A stretch of DNA of 64,000 nucleotides from a virus. Position numbers and translations under genes: made by a program. Location: positions 20,199 to 84,198 of the IMG/VR virus record IMGVR_UViG_3300037875_000559. One strand, written 5' to 3'. This document shows, piece after piece, positions 44,131 through 52,606 of this stretch; within the stretch, counting starts at the first letter, position 1; each line of letters opens with the position of its first letter. Below the pieces are notes generated by a model. It was given only the letters and a program-made list of their open reading frames with translations, made no database searches and was not told the origin of the DNA.

Positions 44131-44881
44131 CCTGTGTTTGACTCAATCTCTTTTGAGCTATCTTGAAATAATCTTCGTTAATCTCCGACCCTATGTATTT
44201 CCTTTTAGTAAGTTTAGCCATCTTAGCCGTAGTTCCTGAACCTAAGAATGGGTCATAAACTACGTCTTCTTCATAGGAGTAGTAAGAAATAACTTTAGCA
44301 GGGAGTTCTTCTGGGAAGGGAGCTGAATGTTTACTGTGTGTTTCGGGGTTCATTTTCCAAACATTAGTTCGCTCGAAATACTCACTAATCGTTGAACCCT
44401 CTTTCGTGTAGTGTTCTATGTTCTTACTTGCATTAGTTTTGAATACTAATATGTACTCGGTAATGATATTTGGTTTGTAAGTGTAAGGTCTTCTATTAAG
44501 AGAAAAAGAGTGACCTAATCTGTTGAAAACCGCACCTTCGGGTTTGATCCAAATAATGTCTTCCATAAACTTAAACCCTATTTCTTCCATCATAGGTACA
44601 AAGTAATATGGGAGAGGTATGCGACTACTTTCTTTATTTCTGTTCTCTCTAGCTACAATGACAGGGGATATGTTGACTACACAAAATCGGCACTCTTTAA
44701 GAGTTCTCTCGACTTCTGTGAATATATTTCTCATGGTTTCCATGTAGCTTTTCACAGTTTTATATTGAGAGTATTCTCTAGCATTAAAATAAGGTGGGCT
44801 AGTAACTACTAAGTCTATTGAGTTATCTTTCATTCTGCTCATGGTGTCTAAGCAGGACTCATTAAATATCGTATTTTTCAT
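44117..44881 (-). CDS. Beta-class DNA methyltransferase
   Basis: 254 residues with the order typical of beta-class N4/N6 enzymes: catalytic TSPPYF near residue 27-32 first, then the SAM loop YDPFLGSGTT near 210 close to the C terminus. No recognition insert of note, so the target is probably short. The C terminus SQTQEYFF ends in QEYFF, another clamp-like tail. Tight spacing on both sides. Confidence 0.88.
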   Translation of the reverse strand: MKNTIFNESCLDTMSRMKDNSIDLVVTSPPYFNAREYSQYKTVKSYMETMRNIFTEVERTLKECRFCVVNISPVIVARENRNKESSRIPLPYYFVPMMEEIGFKFMEDIIWIKPEGAVFNRLGHSFSLNRRPYTYKPNIITEYILVFKTNASKNIEHYTKEGSTISEYFERTNVWKMNPETHSKHSAPFPEELPAKVISYYSYEEDVVYDPFLGSGTTAKMAKLTKRKYIGSEINEDYFKIAQKRLSQTQEYFF

Positions 44882-44884
44882 TTC

Positions 44885-45595
44885 TTAAATTCCAAATAAA
44901 TCTACTTGTTTATCAATCTTCATATTTTTAAGCCAAACTGCTTCTTGGAAGTTTTCTGCTTTTAACCCTTTCACTTCTGTAAGAGGTTCAAAAGGTAGCC
45001 ACGAAGCACCCTGTTTCTCACAAACAATTACCTCACCCACACGCTCTTGACACCAATCTGAAAGGTGTTGGAAATCTATGTTCTTTGAACTGTGTCTGTA
45101 ATATATCCCTGCTTCTTCATAAGGGGGGTCAATGAACCAAGTGGCTTCTAGGTTCTCTATTTCTCCATAAGACTTGCACTCGATTTTCCAATGCTTGATC
45201 TTGTAGAGATTAGAAGATATGAGCTTCTTTTTGTAGTTTTGTGTGTTCGGTCTTATTTCTGTTTTCCATTTAGAAGGAGATTTCTTAGGTTGTGTTGCTC
45301 CTCCTGTAATAATAAACCCGACAAGATGAGACGCTTCTTTACAATCCCAAGTAAAGTCATCTACGTTGTCTCCGACTTTCAATTCGGGTAGAGACAAGAT
45401 GTCTTTTGGGCTACATTGTTGTAGCCATTTCCAAATATTTACAATCACTTCATACTTGTCGTATATTTCTATATCTCGATCAAAGTATTTCAGAGCATAT
45501 TGAGCCGTACCTGCGAAGGGTTCAATAATCTTGTCTTTTGTAGGCTTCGGGTATTTCTCTATGATCTTAGATTTTGAACCATAATACCCCCACAT
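44885..45595 (-). CDS. Dam-like (D12 class) adenine methyltransferase
   Basis: 236 residues. N-terminal WGYYGSKSK and EPFAGTAQYALKYF form the SAM site of alpha/D12-class enzymes, and WFIDPPYE gives the DPPY motif of N6-adenine methyltransferases. The C terminus KQVDLFGI contains QVDLF, which matches the bacterial sliding-clamp consensus Qx[D/S]LF closely. Part of the same operon. Confidence 0.85.
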   Translation of the reverse strand: MWGYYGSKSKIIEKYPKPTKDKIIEPFAGTAQYALKYFDRDIEIYDKYEVIVNIWKWLQQCSPKDILSLPELKVGDNVDDFTWDCKEASHLVGFIITGGATQPKKSPSKWKTEIRPNTQNYKKKLISSNLYKIKHWKIECKSYGEIENLEATWFIDPPYEEAGIYYRHSSKNIDFQHLSDWCQERVGEVIVCEKQGASWLPFEPLTEVKGLKAENFQEAVWLKNMKIDKQVDLFGI

Positions 45596-45598
45596 ACA

Positions 45599-46795
45599 CT
45601 AAACCCCAAAGAAATTGTCAGATTTGTACTTTGGTTCGGGAGCTTCACCTTTACTCCATACCCAAATTGGCTCACAGAACATAAGACTTGAGTCGCCCAT
45701 GTTTTTCCCTGGTCTCGCACCCATCTCATACCCAATTAATCCTTCGTATGTAGCTCCAAGAGACTCCATGTGTTTCAACATCGGCAGACATATTTCTTCT
45801 CTTTCTCCCTTTGTATACGCATCTGCAATGTTCACACAGATACGTCCTCCTTCAGATAAATGACTCCAACACTTCGTTAGGGTTGGAAATAGAAATCCCT
45901 CTAACCATTTTTCCATTTTAGGGTATCGCTTCCAACTCTGTGTCTCTTCTTTAGAGTATCTCTCCAAAGTGAAATAGGGAGGAGAGGTAAATACAAAGTC
46001 AAACTCAAGACCCGTCAAGTCAGCGTCTTCAGCAGGAGAACAGATAAACTCAGCTTTTTTTCCCGTATTACAGAAATCAGAAATAGCTTCATATTTCTCA
46101 TGGAGTTTTGAGTTAGGATCTATACCAACATAGCTTTCAGCATTTGAAGCATGGAAGCCTACAAGTCGATCTCCCCATCCTGCTGAGAAATCGAGAACAT
46201 TCTTAGCATCGAAGAAATTGTAAACCAACTTAGCTGACTGAGGTTTGAACTGTGAAGCAATGTATGATCTCATTGCCAAAGCACTTTTAAGAGCTTTAGG
46301 TGTCACATCTTTGTCAAACATAACGGGGTTGAGTAAGTATTTAATGAACGACTTCTTTCTACTTGTCCATGCAGACCAAGGAGATAAGAATCTCTCATGT
46401 CCTACTTCCATCCTTTCTTCTTGAGTGAAGAAATCTGACACAGGAGAGCCTAACCTCAACCCTTGTGCAACATATAAAGATCTACCTTTATATGTTGTGG
46501 CTATTTCTGAAGAGATACGCTTGCAAGACCAAGAGTCTTCACTCATTTGTGGTTCTCTACTACACAGTAAACTGAATTCGTTTCTTATTTCTTGTGTGTT
46601 GTATTCTCGATATGGAAACTTGATTTTTCCGTCCTCAATTAAATCTCTCATTCTTTGGTGTATTTCTTCTTTTGTGTATGAAGAAATAATGCTTTGCCAC
46701 AATCCTCTCGGTATGAACAAATCACCATTTAAATCGAAAATCTCTTCTTCTTTTAGAAGGTTTGGCTTTTCTATTTCTAAATCATCAAATAACAT
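45599..46795 (-). CDS. DNA methyltransferase, duplicated copy 2
   Basis: 398 residues, paralogue of the protein at 42939. The SAM loop DFSAGWGDRLVGF and FTSPPYF are kept, and the 120 residues around them are almost identical, whereas the N-terminal 190 residues differ strongly, which suggests different target recognition. It ends KSDNFFGV. Its ATG directly follows the helicase stop. Confidence 0.8.
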   Translation of the reverse strand: MLFDDLEIEKPNLLKEEEIFDLNGDLFIPRGLWQSIISSYTKEEIHQRMRDLIEDGKIKFPYREYNTQEIRNEFSLLCSREPQMSEDSWSCKRISSEIATTYKGRSLYVAQGLRLGSPVSDFFTQEERMEVGHERFLSPWSAWTSRKKSFIKYLLNPVMFDKDVTPKALKSALAMRSYIASQFKPQSAKLVYNFFDAKNVLDFSAGWGDRLVGFHASNAESYVGIDPNSKLHEKYEAISDFCNTGKKAEFICSPAEDADLTGLEFDFVFTSPPYFTLERYSKEETQSWKRYPKMEKWLEGFLFPTLTKCWSHLSEGGRICVNIADAYTKGEREEICLPMLKHMESLGATYEGLIGYEMGARPGKNMGDSSLMFCEPIWVWSKGEAPEPKYKSDNFFGV

Positions 46796-48310
46796 TTACA
46801 TATCCAATACATCAGCGAGAGGGTCTTTTGTCTGTGTTCCTTTTTTGCCTTTATATGTAGGCAAGGAGTGCATGGGCATATTGAGAATACGACCTGAAGG
46901 CCAAGCAGGTTTTGCTTCAAACGCTTCAAAACCAGCCCCTTGTCTAACTTTCAGACATTGGTACTTTATTGTACCTTTCTCTCTCATCTCATCCCCATAC
47001 CAAGCAGAAATAACAACATCGCTAGAACGCTCTGCTTCATTAGCATAACTCAAGTGTGTGAGGTTATATGACCCTCCGTTCTTTTCAGCCGCTTTAAAGC
47101 CTTCACGAGAAATCTGAAAGAGACAGACAAGAGGAATACCCTCTCCTCTGTTGAAAGAAAGAGCGAGTTTTTTCAAATCTCGTATGACTTCGTTTAGTCT
47201 TTCGGTGGTGGAAGCTACCCATCTTCTTGAGGACACAAGCAGAGCGTGGTCTACAACTAGCACCTTTGCAGGTTTTCTTTGATGTAAGACCTCTGCTTTA
47301 GTCTTAATGTCTTCCACAGTGATGTCCATAGAGTCGGGGTCGGCTATTTCAAACTGAATTGAGCCATACTCTCCACTCTCTACACCCTCTCTTAAATCTT
47401 TTACGACATCTTTAAGTAGGTCGATCTCGTCTTCTGTTAATTTACCATTCTTAATAGAGTCTGGGTCAATACCTACATCGGGATTCTGTTGTTTTTGGAT
47501 TCCTAGTGCCATTCTTTTTGAACGGAACTTTTTGTGCATAGAATGAAAGGCATATATTGTTTCTCTACATTGTTCATAGTGCATTTCTAGTTGGAAATAA
47601 ATGCTGTTCAGACTTTGATATACAGCCATGTTGTATATCCAGTTCATCGTTGTTTTGGATTTCATGTGTGCAGTAAATCCTGCTACCATATAAAGTTCTT
47701 TCTTACGAAACCCTCCGATAGCGTCATCTATATACTGAAGACCTGTTTTTGGTAAGACTCCTACATCGGTATCTACTGTTTTTTGGTAGTGTTCCCAAAA
47801 AGCGTCTTCGTCATTGAGAACATCGCCACCGATCTTCGCTCCAAAAGTAGGTGTGAGTAAATCAGAGAGTTGCTTTGACAAATATTTTGTCGCATCTCTC
47901 ACACCTTTCAAAGTAAATTTCTTTCTACCTTCTTTTATTTCTAAACCTTGACGAGCAATCGTTTTTGTAGAAGAAAGAGCATCCGCTAAAGCCATGTGAC
48001 GAGCGTCTTCCACATTCTTTTCTATTTCAAGAATAAAGTCGCCTCGATAAATCACAGACATACTTGAGATTTGACGGATACGGTCTGCTTCATCAAAATC
48101 ATTATTTGAATCAAAATATTGGATGACGACATCTTGTTCGGGCAGATGTCCATGTGTTGAAGCAAAAGTCTTAATAAACTCAAAAATCTTTATATCTGTC
48201 GGCAAATCGAACAGAAATATACTTTCTCTGAGAGAAATATAGTTTTGATACATCAAGTCATCTTTGTCGCCCACTCTAGTGTCTGGGAGAATAGATCTGA
48301 GTATTTTCAA
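46796..48310 (-). CDS. Replicative DNA helicase (DnaB-like, RecA fold)
   Basis: 504 residues. An N-terminal helical domain (about 1-180) precedes the RecA-like core: TGLQYIDDAIGGFRKKELYMVAG leads into P-loop GFTAHMKSKT (211-220), then SIYFQLEM with the catalytic Glu, Walker B VLVVDHALLVSS, and a later QISREGFK block. The usual P-loop Gly before Lys is Met216, a rare form. It would be the hexameric helicase at the fork. The loader-like gene overlaps its start by four bases and the methyltransferase run follows directly. Confidence 0.88.
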   Translation of the reverse strand: MKILRSILPDTRVGDKDDLMYQNYISLRESIFLFDLPTDIKIFEFIKTFASTHGHLPEQDVVIQYFDSNNDFDEADRIRQISSMSVIYRGDFILEIEKNVEDARHMALADALSSTKTIARQGLEIKEGRKKFTLKGVRDATKYLSKQLSDLLTPTFGAKIGGDVLNDEDAFWEHYQKTVDTDVGVLPKTGLQYIDDAIGGFRKKELYMVAGFTAHMKSKTTMNWIYNMAVYQSLNSIYFQLEMHYEQCRETIYAFHSMHKKFRSKRMALGIQKQQNPDVGIDPDSIKNGKLTEDEIDLLKDVVKDLREGVESGEYGSIQFEIADPDSMDITVEDIKTKAEVLHQRKPAKVLVVDHALLVSSRRWVASTTERLNEVIRDLKKLALSFNRGEGIPLVCLFQISREGFKAAEKNGGSYNLTHLSYANEAERSSDVVISAWYGDEMREKGTIKYQCLKVRQGAGFEAFEAKPAWPSGRILNMPMHSLPTYKGKKGTQTKDPLADVLDM

Positions 48311-48975
48311 AGCTTCATACTCCTCGGCTTTTTGCTGTTTTGAGTTTTTTGGATTGCCATAAGGTTAATGCGTTCCCATCCTTCAATGCTTTCATCTACG
48401 GCTCTAGACCAAGAGAGGTGTCCTTCAGAAAGAGGTCTATTAGGCTCTTCTATAATCCATGTAGGTTTGGAAAGGTGTGCTCTTAACTCGATTGTCTCTA
48501 CTAAGACTTCAGGCATTGCACTATTTCTTGCCATTTTGACTCCGAGTCTAACAATTAAGAGTGATGGAGACTCGGCTAAGTCCTCTAAAGACTGAACACG
48601 AATATCTCTTTGAAAGTCAGGGTCTATTATTTCTGACTGTGCATATTGGAGATTACTCAGCCAAGCACTCATAAGAGTAGCGTCAGACACTACTTTGACG
48701 AACTCTTCCGGTTTCTTTCGGTGGGCTAAGGAACTTCTCAGATTAACCATAAGTTCATGCTTGTTGCCTATGAGGACACAGTTTTCAGAAATCTTGGATT
48801 TTAATACCGATGTTCTTTTGAGTTGGACATCAGACATTCCTTTCCAAGCCCTCTCCGCTTGGATATTTAGAGCTTTTTTTACAGTACAAATACATGAGAT
48901 AGCGTAGGGCATTCCCATGTAACCATCGTCTTTTTGGAGGTAACCCGCACCTCCACATTTTTTACACATAGACAC
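48307..48975 (-). CDS. Degenerate DnaC-like AAA+ helicase-loader protein
   Basis: The best start is GTG 48975 (GGAGG at six bases); ATG 48969 or 48981 are alternatives. The N-terminal zinc motif CKKCGGAGYL...CIC matches phage and Gram-positive helicase loaders. The AAA+ core is recognisable by its frame: CVLIGNKHELMVNLRSSLA sits at Walker A without GKT, and LLIVRLGVKMARNSAMPEVLVET at Walker B without the acidic pair, followed by RAHLSKPTWIIEEPN. Both ATP motifs are lost, so I infer a non-hydrolysing loader. Overlaps the helicase start by four bases. Confidence 0.65.
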   Translation of the reverse strand: MSMCKKCGGAGYLQKDDGYMGMPYAISCICTVKKALNIQAERAWKGMSDVQLKRTSVLKSKISENCVLIGNKHELMVNLRSSLAHRKKPEEFVKVVSDATLMSAWLSNLQYAQSEIIDPDFQRDIRVQSLEDLAESPSLLIVRLGVKMARNSAMPEVLVETIELRAHLSKPTWIIEEPNRPLSEGHLSWSRAVDESIEGWERINLMAIQKTQNSKKPRSMKL

Positions 48976-50554
48976 GAGCATCCTCCAACAAACCGTCAAA
49001 CAGTTCAGCAACTTCTGATGTACCTACCTCTATTATATCGGAATCTTCGTCATTTTTGAGTCGTTTTCCTAAAACACTTTCAATCAGTTTCATTTTGCTT
49101 TTCAGAGTTTTCATAACTCTGTCGTCTATCGTTTTCGGGGCTACCATATGATATGCAAATACCTTGTCATGTATACTACCGATACGAATCATTCGACCAA
49201 CAATCTGAAGATAGTCTCCTGCCGACCAGGGCGTGTCATAGAAAATAACAGCTTTGGCGAGCTGTAGATTCACACCTTCAGCCGCAGCCATTGTGATAAG
49301 ACAAATTTTCACTTCTGATTTTTCATCTTGGAAATGTTTCTGTGAGGTTATACGCTCATCTCCACTTTCAGAACCTGTGATGCGACAGGTTTTTATACCT
49401 TTGCCCTCTATTTCTGCCTCAAGAATATCAACCATAGATCTGAACCGAGAGAATATGATTACTTTCTCTCCATCTAAATCTGTAGAAATAGTTTCAATCA
49501 GAGCGTCTAGTTTCCCACTATCTCCGTCTGAGTTAATTAAAGCAGGGTGATTTACAATTTGTTGGCAAACTGTAACTGCTGTCAACTTAGTTACTTCTCT
49601 TTCTATTATTTCTCCTGTTTCAGGGTCTGTTGACTCTAAGAATCCTTCGAGTGCTTCTTTGTACTTAGCCTTTTGTGGTTTTGTAAGATCACATTTAATA
49701 ACTTTAGTTGTGAGAGGTGGCAACTCTTTAGCTACCTCATGTTTGGGTCTCCCTAAGAAATAAGGGTCTATTATCCCCCTAAACGCTTCGATGTCTGACT
49801 TTCGATGTCCTACTACAACAGGTATCCTACGTCTTCCTCCGGGTAAGATTTGATCTCTTGTGATACAGAAGTTTCTCATAAAAGCACTTTTAGTAGTGAA
49901 TAGGTGCGGTACAGTAACCTTATATATAGCCCACGCTTCCATTAGCCTATTCTTAATGATAGTAGCCGATAAAGACCAAACACGCTCTGCTGACCCTGCT
50001 AAGTGCTTACATACTTGGTGGACTTGAGACTTGTCATTCTTAAACGCTGTTGCCTCATCGAACACCATAACGTGTCCTGTAATAGTTCTAATGATATCAA
50101 AATCTTGGCAAGCTGTCCTATAGCCCATAACGATGGCTTTAGGTCCGTTGTTGTATTTCTGAAACTCATCATGGATTTTGAGTCGTTTCTTTTTAGTGCC
50201 TAAACACTTAAAAACTTCCACCCCTTCTGTAAATTTCTCGAACTCTGACTCCCATTGCCCTACGGCTGATTTGGTGGTGAGAATAATAGCAGGAATGTCG
50301 GGTCGCTTATCCCACAAATAGGCTAAGGTCGCTATGACTTGTAGGGTTTTTCCTAAACCCGTATCATCTCCTAGAACAAATCGAGGCATTGCGAGAAGGT
50401 GTAAGACACCTTGTACTTGATACTGTCTCAGAGTAAGTGGGACATCCTCTTTTATCTCTGTCTTTAGGATAGTGCTTGGAGGGGCTTTTAAGTCCTCTTT
50501 GGCTCTTACCTTTCGGAGCTTTTCGATTGTCAGTGCGAGTTTTTCTTCTATCAT
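48962..50554 (-). CDS. SNF2-family DNA helicase/translocase
   Basis: 530 residues with a full superfamily-2 set: Q-like RQYQ, motif I DDTGLGKTLQ, Ia TTKSAVGQWE, DEAT box VFDEATAFKN, SAT at SLSATIIKN, then VIIFSRFRSMVD and QIVGRMIRIGS in the second RecA lobe. The pattern is that of SNF2/SMARCAL1-like annealing or fork-remodelling enzymes, comparable in role to T4 UvsW. First large gene of the minus-strand replication block. Confidence 0.9.
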   Translation of the reverse strand: MIEEKLALTIEKLRKVRAKEDLKAPPSTILKTEIKEDVPLTLRQYQVQGVLHLLAMPRFVLGDDTGLGKTLQVIATLAYLWDKRPDIPAIILTTKSAVGQWESEFEKFTEGVEVFKCLGTKKKRLKIHDEFQKYNNGPKAIVMGYRTACQDFDIIRTITGHVMVFDEATAFKNDKSQVHQVCKHLAGSAERVWSLSATIIKNRLMEAWAIYKVTVPHLFTTKSAFMRNFCITRDQILPGGRRRIPVVVGHRKSDIEAFRGIIDPYFLGRPKHEVAKELPPLTTKVIKCDLTKPQKAKYKEALEGFLESTDPETGEIIEREVTKLTAVTVCQQIVNHPALINSDGDSGKLDALIETISTDLDGEKVIIFSRFRSMVDILEAEIEGKGIKTCRITGSESGDERITSQKHFQDEKSEVKICLITMAAAEGVNLQLAKAVIFYDTPWSAGDYLQIVGRMIRIGSIHDKVFAYHMVAPKTIDDRVMKTLKSKMKLIESVLGKRLKNDEDSDIIEVGTSEVAELFDGLLEDARVYV

Positions 50555-50606
50555 TAAAATACCCCTTTTTGGTTAGTATGAGGTATATAATATTAAGGAG
50601 TTTTTT

Positions 50607-51092
50607 TTACACCTCCGGTAAACTTTGCAACATTATTTTTATTAGTCTTCTGTATGGCATACCGTTGGTAAGTCTGAGGTACTTGTGCTTAAGGAGTGCA
50701 AAAGCAACATCATCTAATGCTTTCTTGTTTTTAACTTTCATGTAAAGTTTTGCTGTAACCGCAGAACTCCAATGTGTGTAAACCCACAACGCTGCCTTCC
50801 TGTGTAGCAGGTTTATTTCTAATTTCTGCTCGGTTGTAAGCATACTCCCCAGATCTCTGGAGTAAGATTTGTCTTTACTTTGGTTTTTGTATATTTCTCC
50901 GAGTATTGAAAACTCGATTCCTACTTTGAGTAGCCTAGAAGAAATACCGTAGTTGTGTTTCCATCTGCGGATAGCAATGATTTTTACTAGAGGGTCTTTA
51001 GTGTCTGAAAGGACATTTAATATTTCTAAGATTGCTAAGTTACACGCTTTTTCCAGAATTTTGACGATGTTTCTCGTGTTTTGTACACTCAT
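50607..51092 (-). CDS. Hypothetical helical protein
   Basis: Start taken at ATG 51092 with GAGG upstream, 161 residues; a TTG start ten codons earlier has no site. Helical and basic throughout, with WKHNYGISSRLLKVGIE and a Lys/Arg-rich end. First gene of the replication run. No family recognised. Confidence 0.5.
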   Translation of the reverse strand: MSVQNTRNIVKILEKACNLAILEILNVLSDTKDPLVKIIAIRRWKHNYGISSRLLKVGIEFSILGEIYKNQSKDKSYSRDLGSMLTTEQKLEINLLHRKAALWVYTHWSSAVTAKLYMKVKNKKALDDVAFALLKHKYLRLTNGMPYRRLIKIMLQSLPEV

Positions 51093-51165
51093 AGTTTTTA
51101 TATCCTCTATCTTTTTTCTCAAGTATATACTTGAACTCGTATAAACTTACTATTGGAGAAGGTTC

Positions 51166-51567
51166 ATGCTTAAACATTTAAAGCCGATTTTCATAGAGAA
51201 CTCAAAAGTTCCTGTTATTCTGAGTAAACTCGCCCCGATAGAAATAAGTGCAATCACTCTTTTCTGTCTTGTTTTTTCAAGAGGAGAAATAAGTGAGAAG
51301 ACAAAACGACATGAAACCATCCATTTCCAACAATACCTAGAGACTTTTGTTGTTGGGTTTCTTTTGGTCTATGTTTTCGACTACCTCTATTCAGCGACCA
51401 TCAAGAAGAAAGGGTTCACTCGCGATTCTTATCTTGCGATCAGATTTGAACAGGAAGCTTGGGAGTGTGATGACTTTACTAACTACTTAGAGTCAAGAAA
51501 GAGATTTTCTTGGTTGGATTATCCTTTGGGGGGAGAAGAATACCCTCCCCCTAATGGTGGTGGATAA
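51166..51567 (+). CDS. Membrane protein with HExxH metallopeptidase motif
   Basis: 133 residues. RHETIHFQQYLE contains HETIH (49-53), the zinc-binding HExxH pattern, followed by a membrane helix (VVGFLLVYVFDYLYS) and a downstream acidic block FEQEAWE that could supply the third ligand. An N-terminal hydrophobic region is also present. It resembles small membrane zinc-protease-like proteins found in phages and bacteria. A Pro/Gly tail ends the protein. Confidence 0.6.
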   Translation: MLKHLKPIFIENSKVPVILSKLAPIEISAITLFCLVFSRGEISEKTKRHETIHFQQYLETFVVGFLLVYVFDYLYSATIKKKGFTRDSYLAIRFEQEAWECDDFTNYLESRKRFSWLDYPLGGEEYPPPNGGG

Positions 51568-51573
51568 TTAAAG

Positions 51574-51699
51574 ATGTCTAAGATTTACATAGGTTGGAAG
51601 CACCACACTCAAGAGATGCCTGACTTTCTCATCCTTCCTCTTTTGGTGCTTTTAATGGTTCTGTCTATTTTAGTTTACTTCTTAATCAAGGGCAAATGA
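51574..51699 (+). CDS. 41-residue single-pass membrane peptide
   Basis: Short frame starting ATG 51574 and ending TGA 51697-51699, just one base before the next ATG. The sequence has a short polar N terminus (SKIYIGWKHHTQEM) and one strong hydrophobic helix of about 22 residues (FLILPLLVLLMVLSILVYFLI) then KGK. The ribosome site is weak (GTGG), but placement between two coupled genes supports translation. Function unknown. Confidence 0.5.
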   Translation: MSKIYIGWKHHTQEMPDFLILPLLVLLMVLSILVYFLIKGK

Positions 51700-51700
51700 C

Positions 51701-52543
51701 ATGAAGATACTTATTGGTGGCGACATTTCTTTCGGCAGAACCCATAAAGGGGGGTTTATTTCTTATTCTGTTGAGGGTTGTTTAGACTCTTTAGCTCGTA
51801 TTCCAAGAGATTACAGCATAGTTAATTTAGAGTCACCCATATGTAGCTCACCTCTTACGGGAAAGAAAGCCGAGAACTATGACGGTGTTTTATTGTATGC
51901 AGAACCACAAGCAGTTCGCCACTTAGTTAAGGCAGGTATAGACTATGTTTCTCTAGGTAATAATCACGCTTTAGATCATGGTCTTAAGGGTATTTCTGAA
52001 ACAACGTATTACTTGGAAAGAGAAGGGGTCTCTTATTCAGGTGTTGGTACTGATTATTATTATCCACATATAGATGAAAAATTAAACTTAGCGATCTTCA
52101 GTATTGATTTAGTCGAGTCTTCTTACAAAACACGAGATTTGGTGTTTTGCCGAGAAGATTTACCTCTCTTGTTAAAGGGTGTCACCGACACTAGAAGAAT
52201 ATATCCCGACTATATTATCTGTGTGTGTATTCATTGGGGGTTAGAGTACAAGATCCAACCTGAGTCCTATCAAATAAAGTTAGGTAGATTCTTAGTCGAT
52301 TTAGGTGCAGATCTCATTGTTGGTTCACACCCTCATGTTCTCCAACCGATGGAGATATATAAAGGTAAGCCTATTTTTTATAGTCTTGGGAATCTTTATT
52401 TTACACACCATAACAAGAAGTACGACAACATGAAAGAGACACATCAAGCTCTTATTTCTGTAGTTGATTTTCAAGGTCGAGAAGTGAGAGATATTGAGGA
52501 TTATGAGGGGTATATTCAGAGTGGTGAAAAGGTGCTCTTTTAG
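51701..52543 (+). CDS. CapA/PgsA-type metallophosphoesterase-like protein
   Basis: 280 residues matching the CapA family: GGDISF near the start (Asp8), NLESPI (42-47), SLGNNHALDHG (85-94), IHWGLEY near 177, GSHPHVLQP near 208, and YSLGN near 227. These supply the metal-binding Asp, Asn and His set of the calcineurin-like fold. CapA proteins are linked to poly-gamma-glutamate capsule production in bacteria. No signal peptide is present, so a cytoplasmic phosphatase or transferase role is more likely here. Natural in bacteria, unusual in a phage. Confidence 0.8.
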   Translation: MKILIGGDISFGRTHKGGFISYSVEGCLDSLARIPRDYSIVNLESPICSSPLTGKKAENYDGVLLYAEPQAVRHLVKAGIDYVSLGNNHALDHGLKGISETTYYLEREGVSYSGVGTDYYYPHIDEKLNLAIFSIDLVESSYKTRDLVFCREDLPLLLKGVTDTRRIYPDYIICVCIHWGLEYKIQPESYQIKLGRFLVDLGADLIVGSHPHVLQPMEIYKGKPIFYSLGNLYFTHHNKKYDNMKETHQALISVVDFQGREVRDIEDYEGYIQSGEKVLF

Positions 52544-52606
52544 TTCATTTATGTAATTGAGAGTCTTGCTCAAGAACAAGACGAAAATGAAGGTGGATGG
52601 TAAACC

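Noticed and set aside
46425-47048. A 207-codon open frame on the plus strand across the methyltransferase/helicase junction
   Set aside because: It is antisense to two strongly supported genes, and composition is that of a shadow frame.
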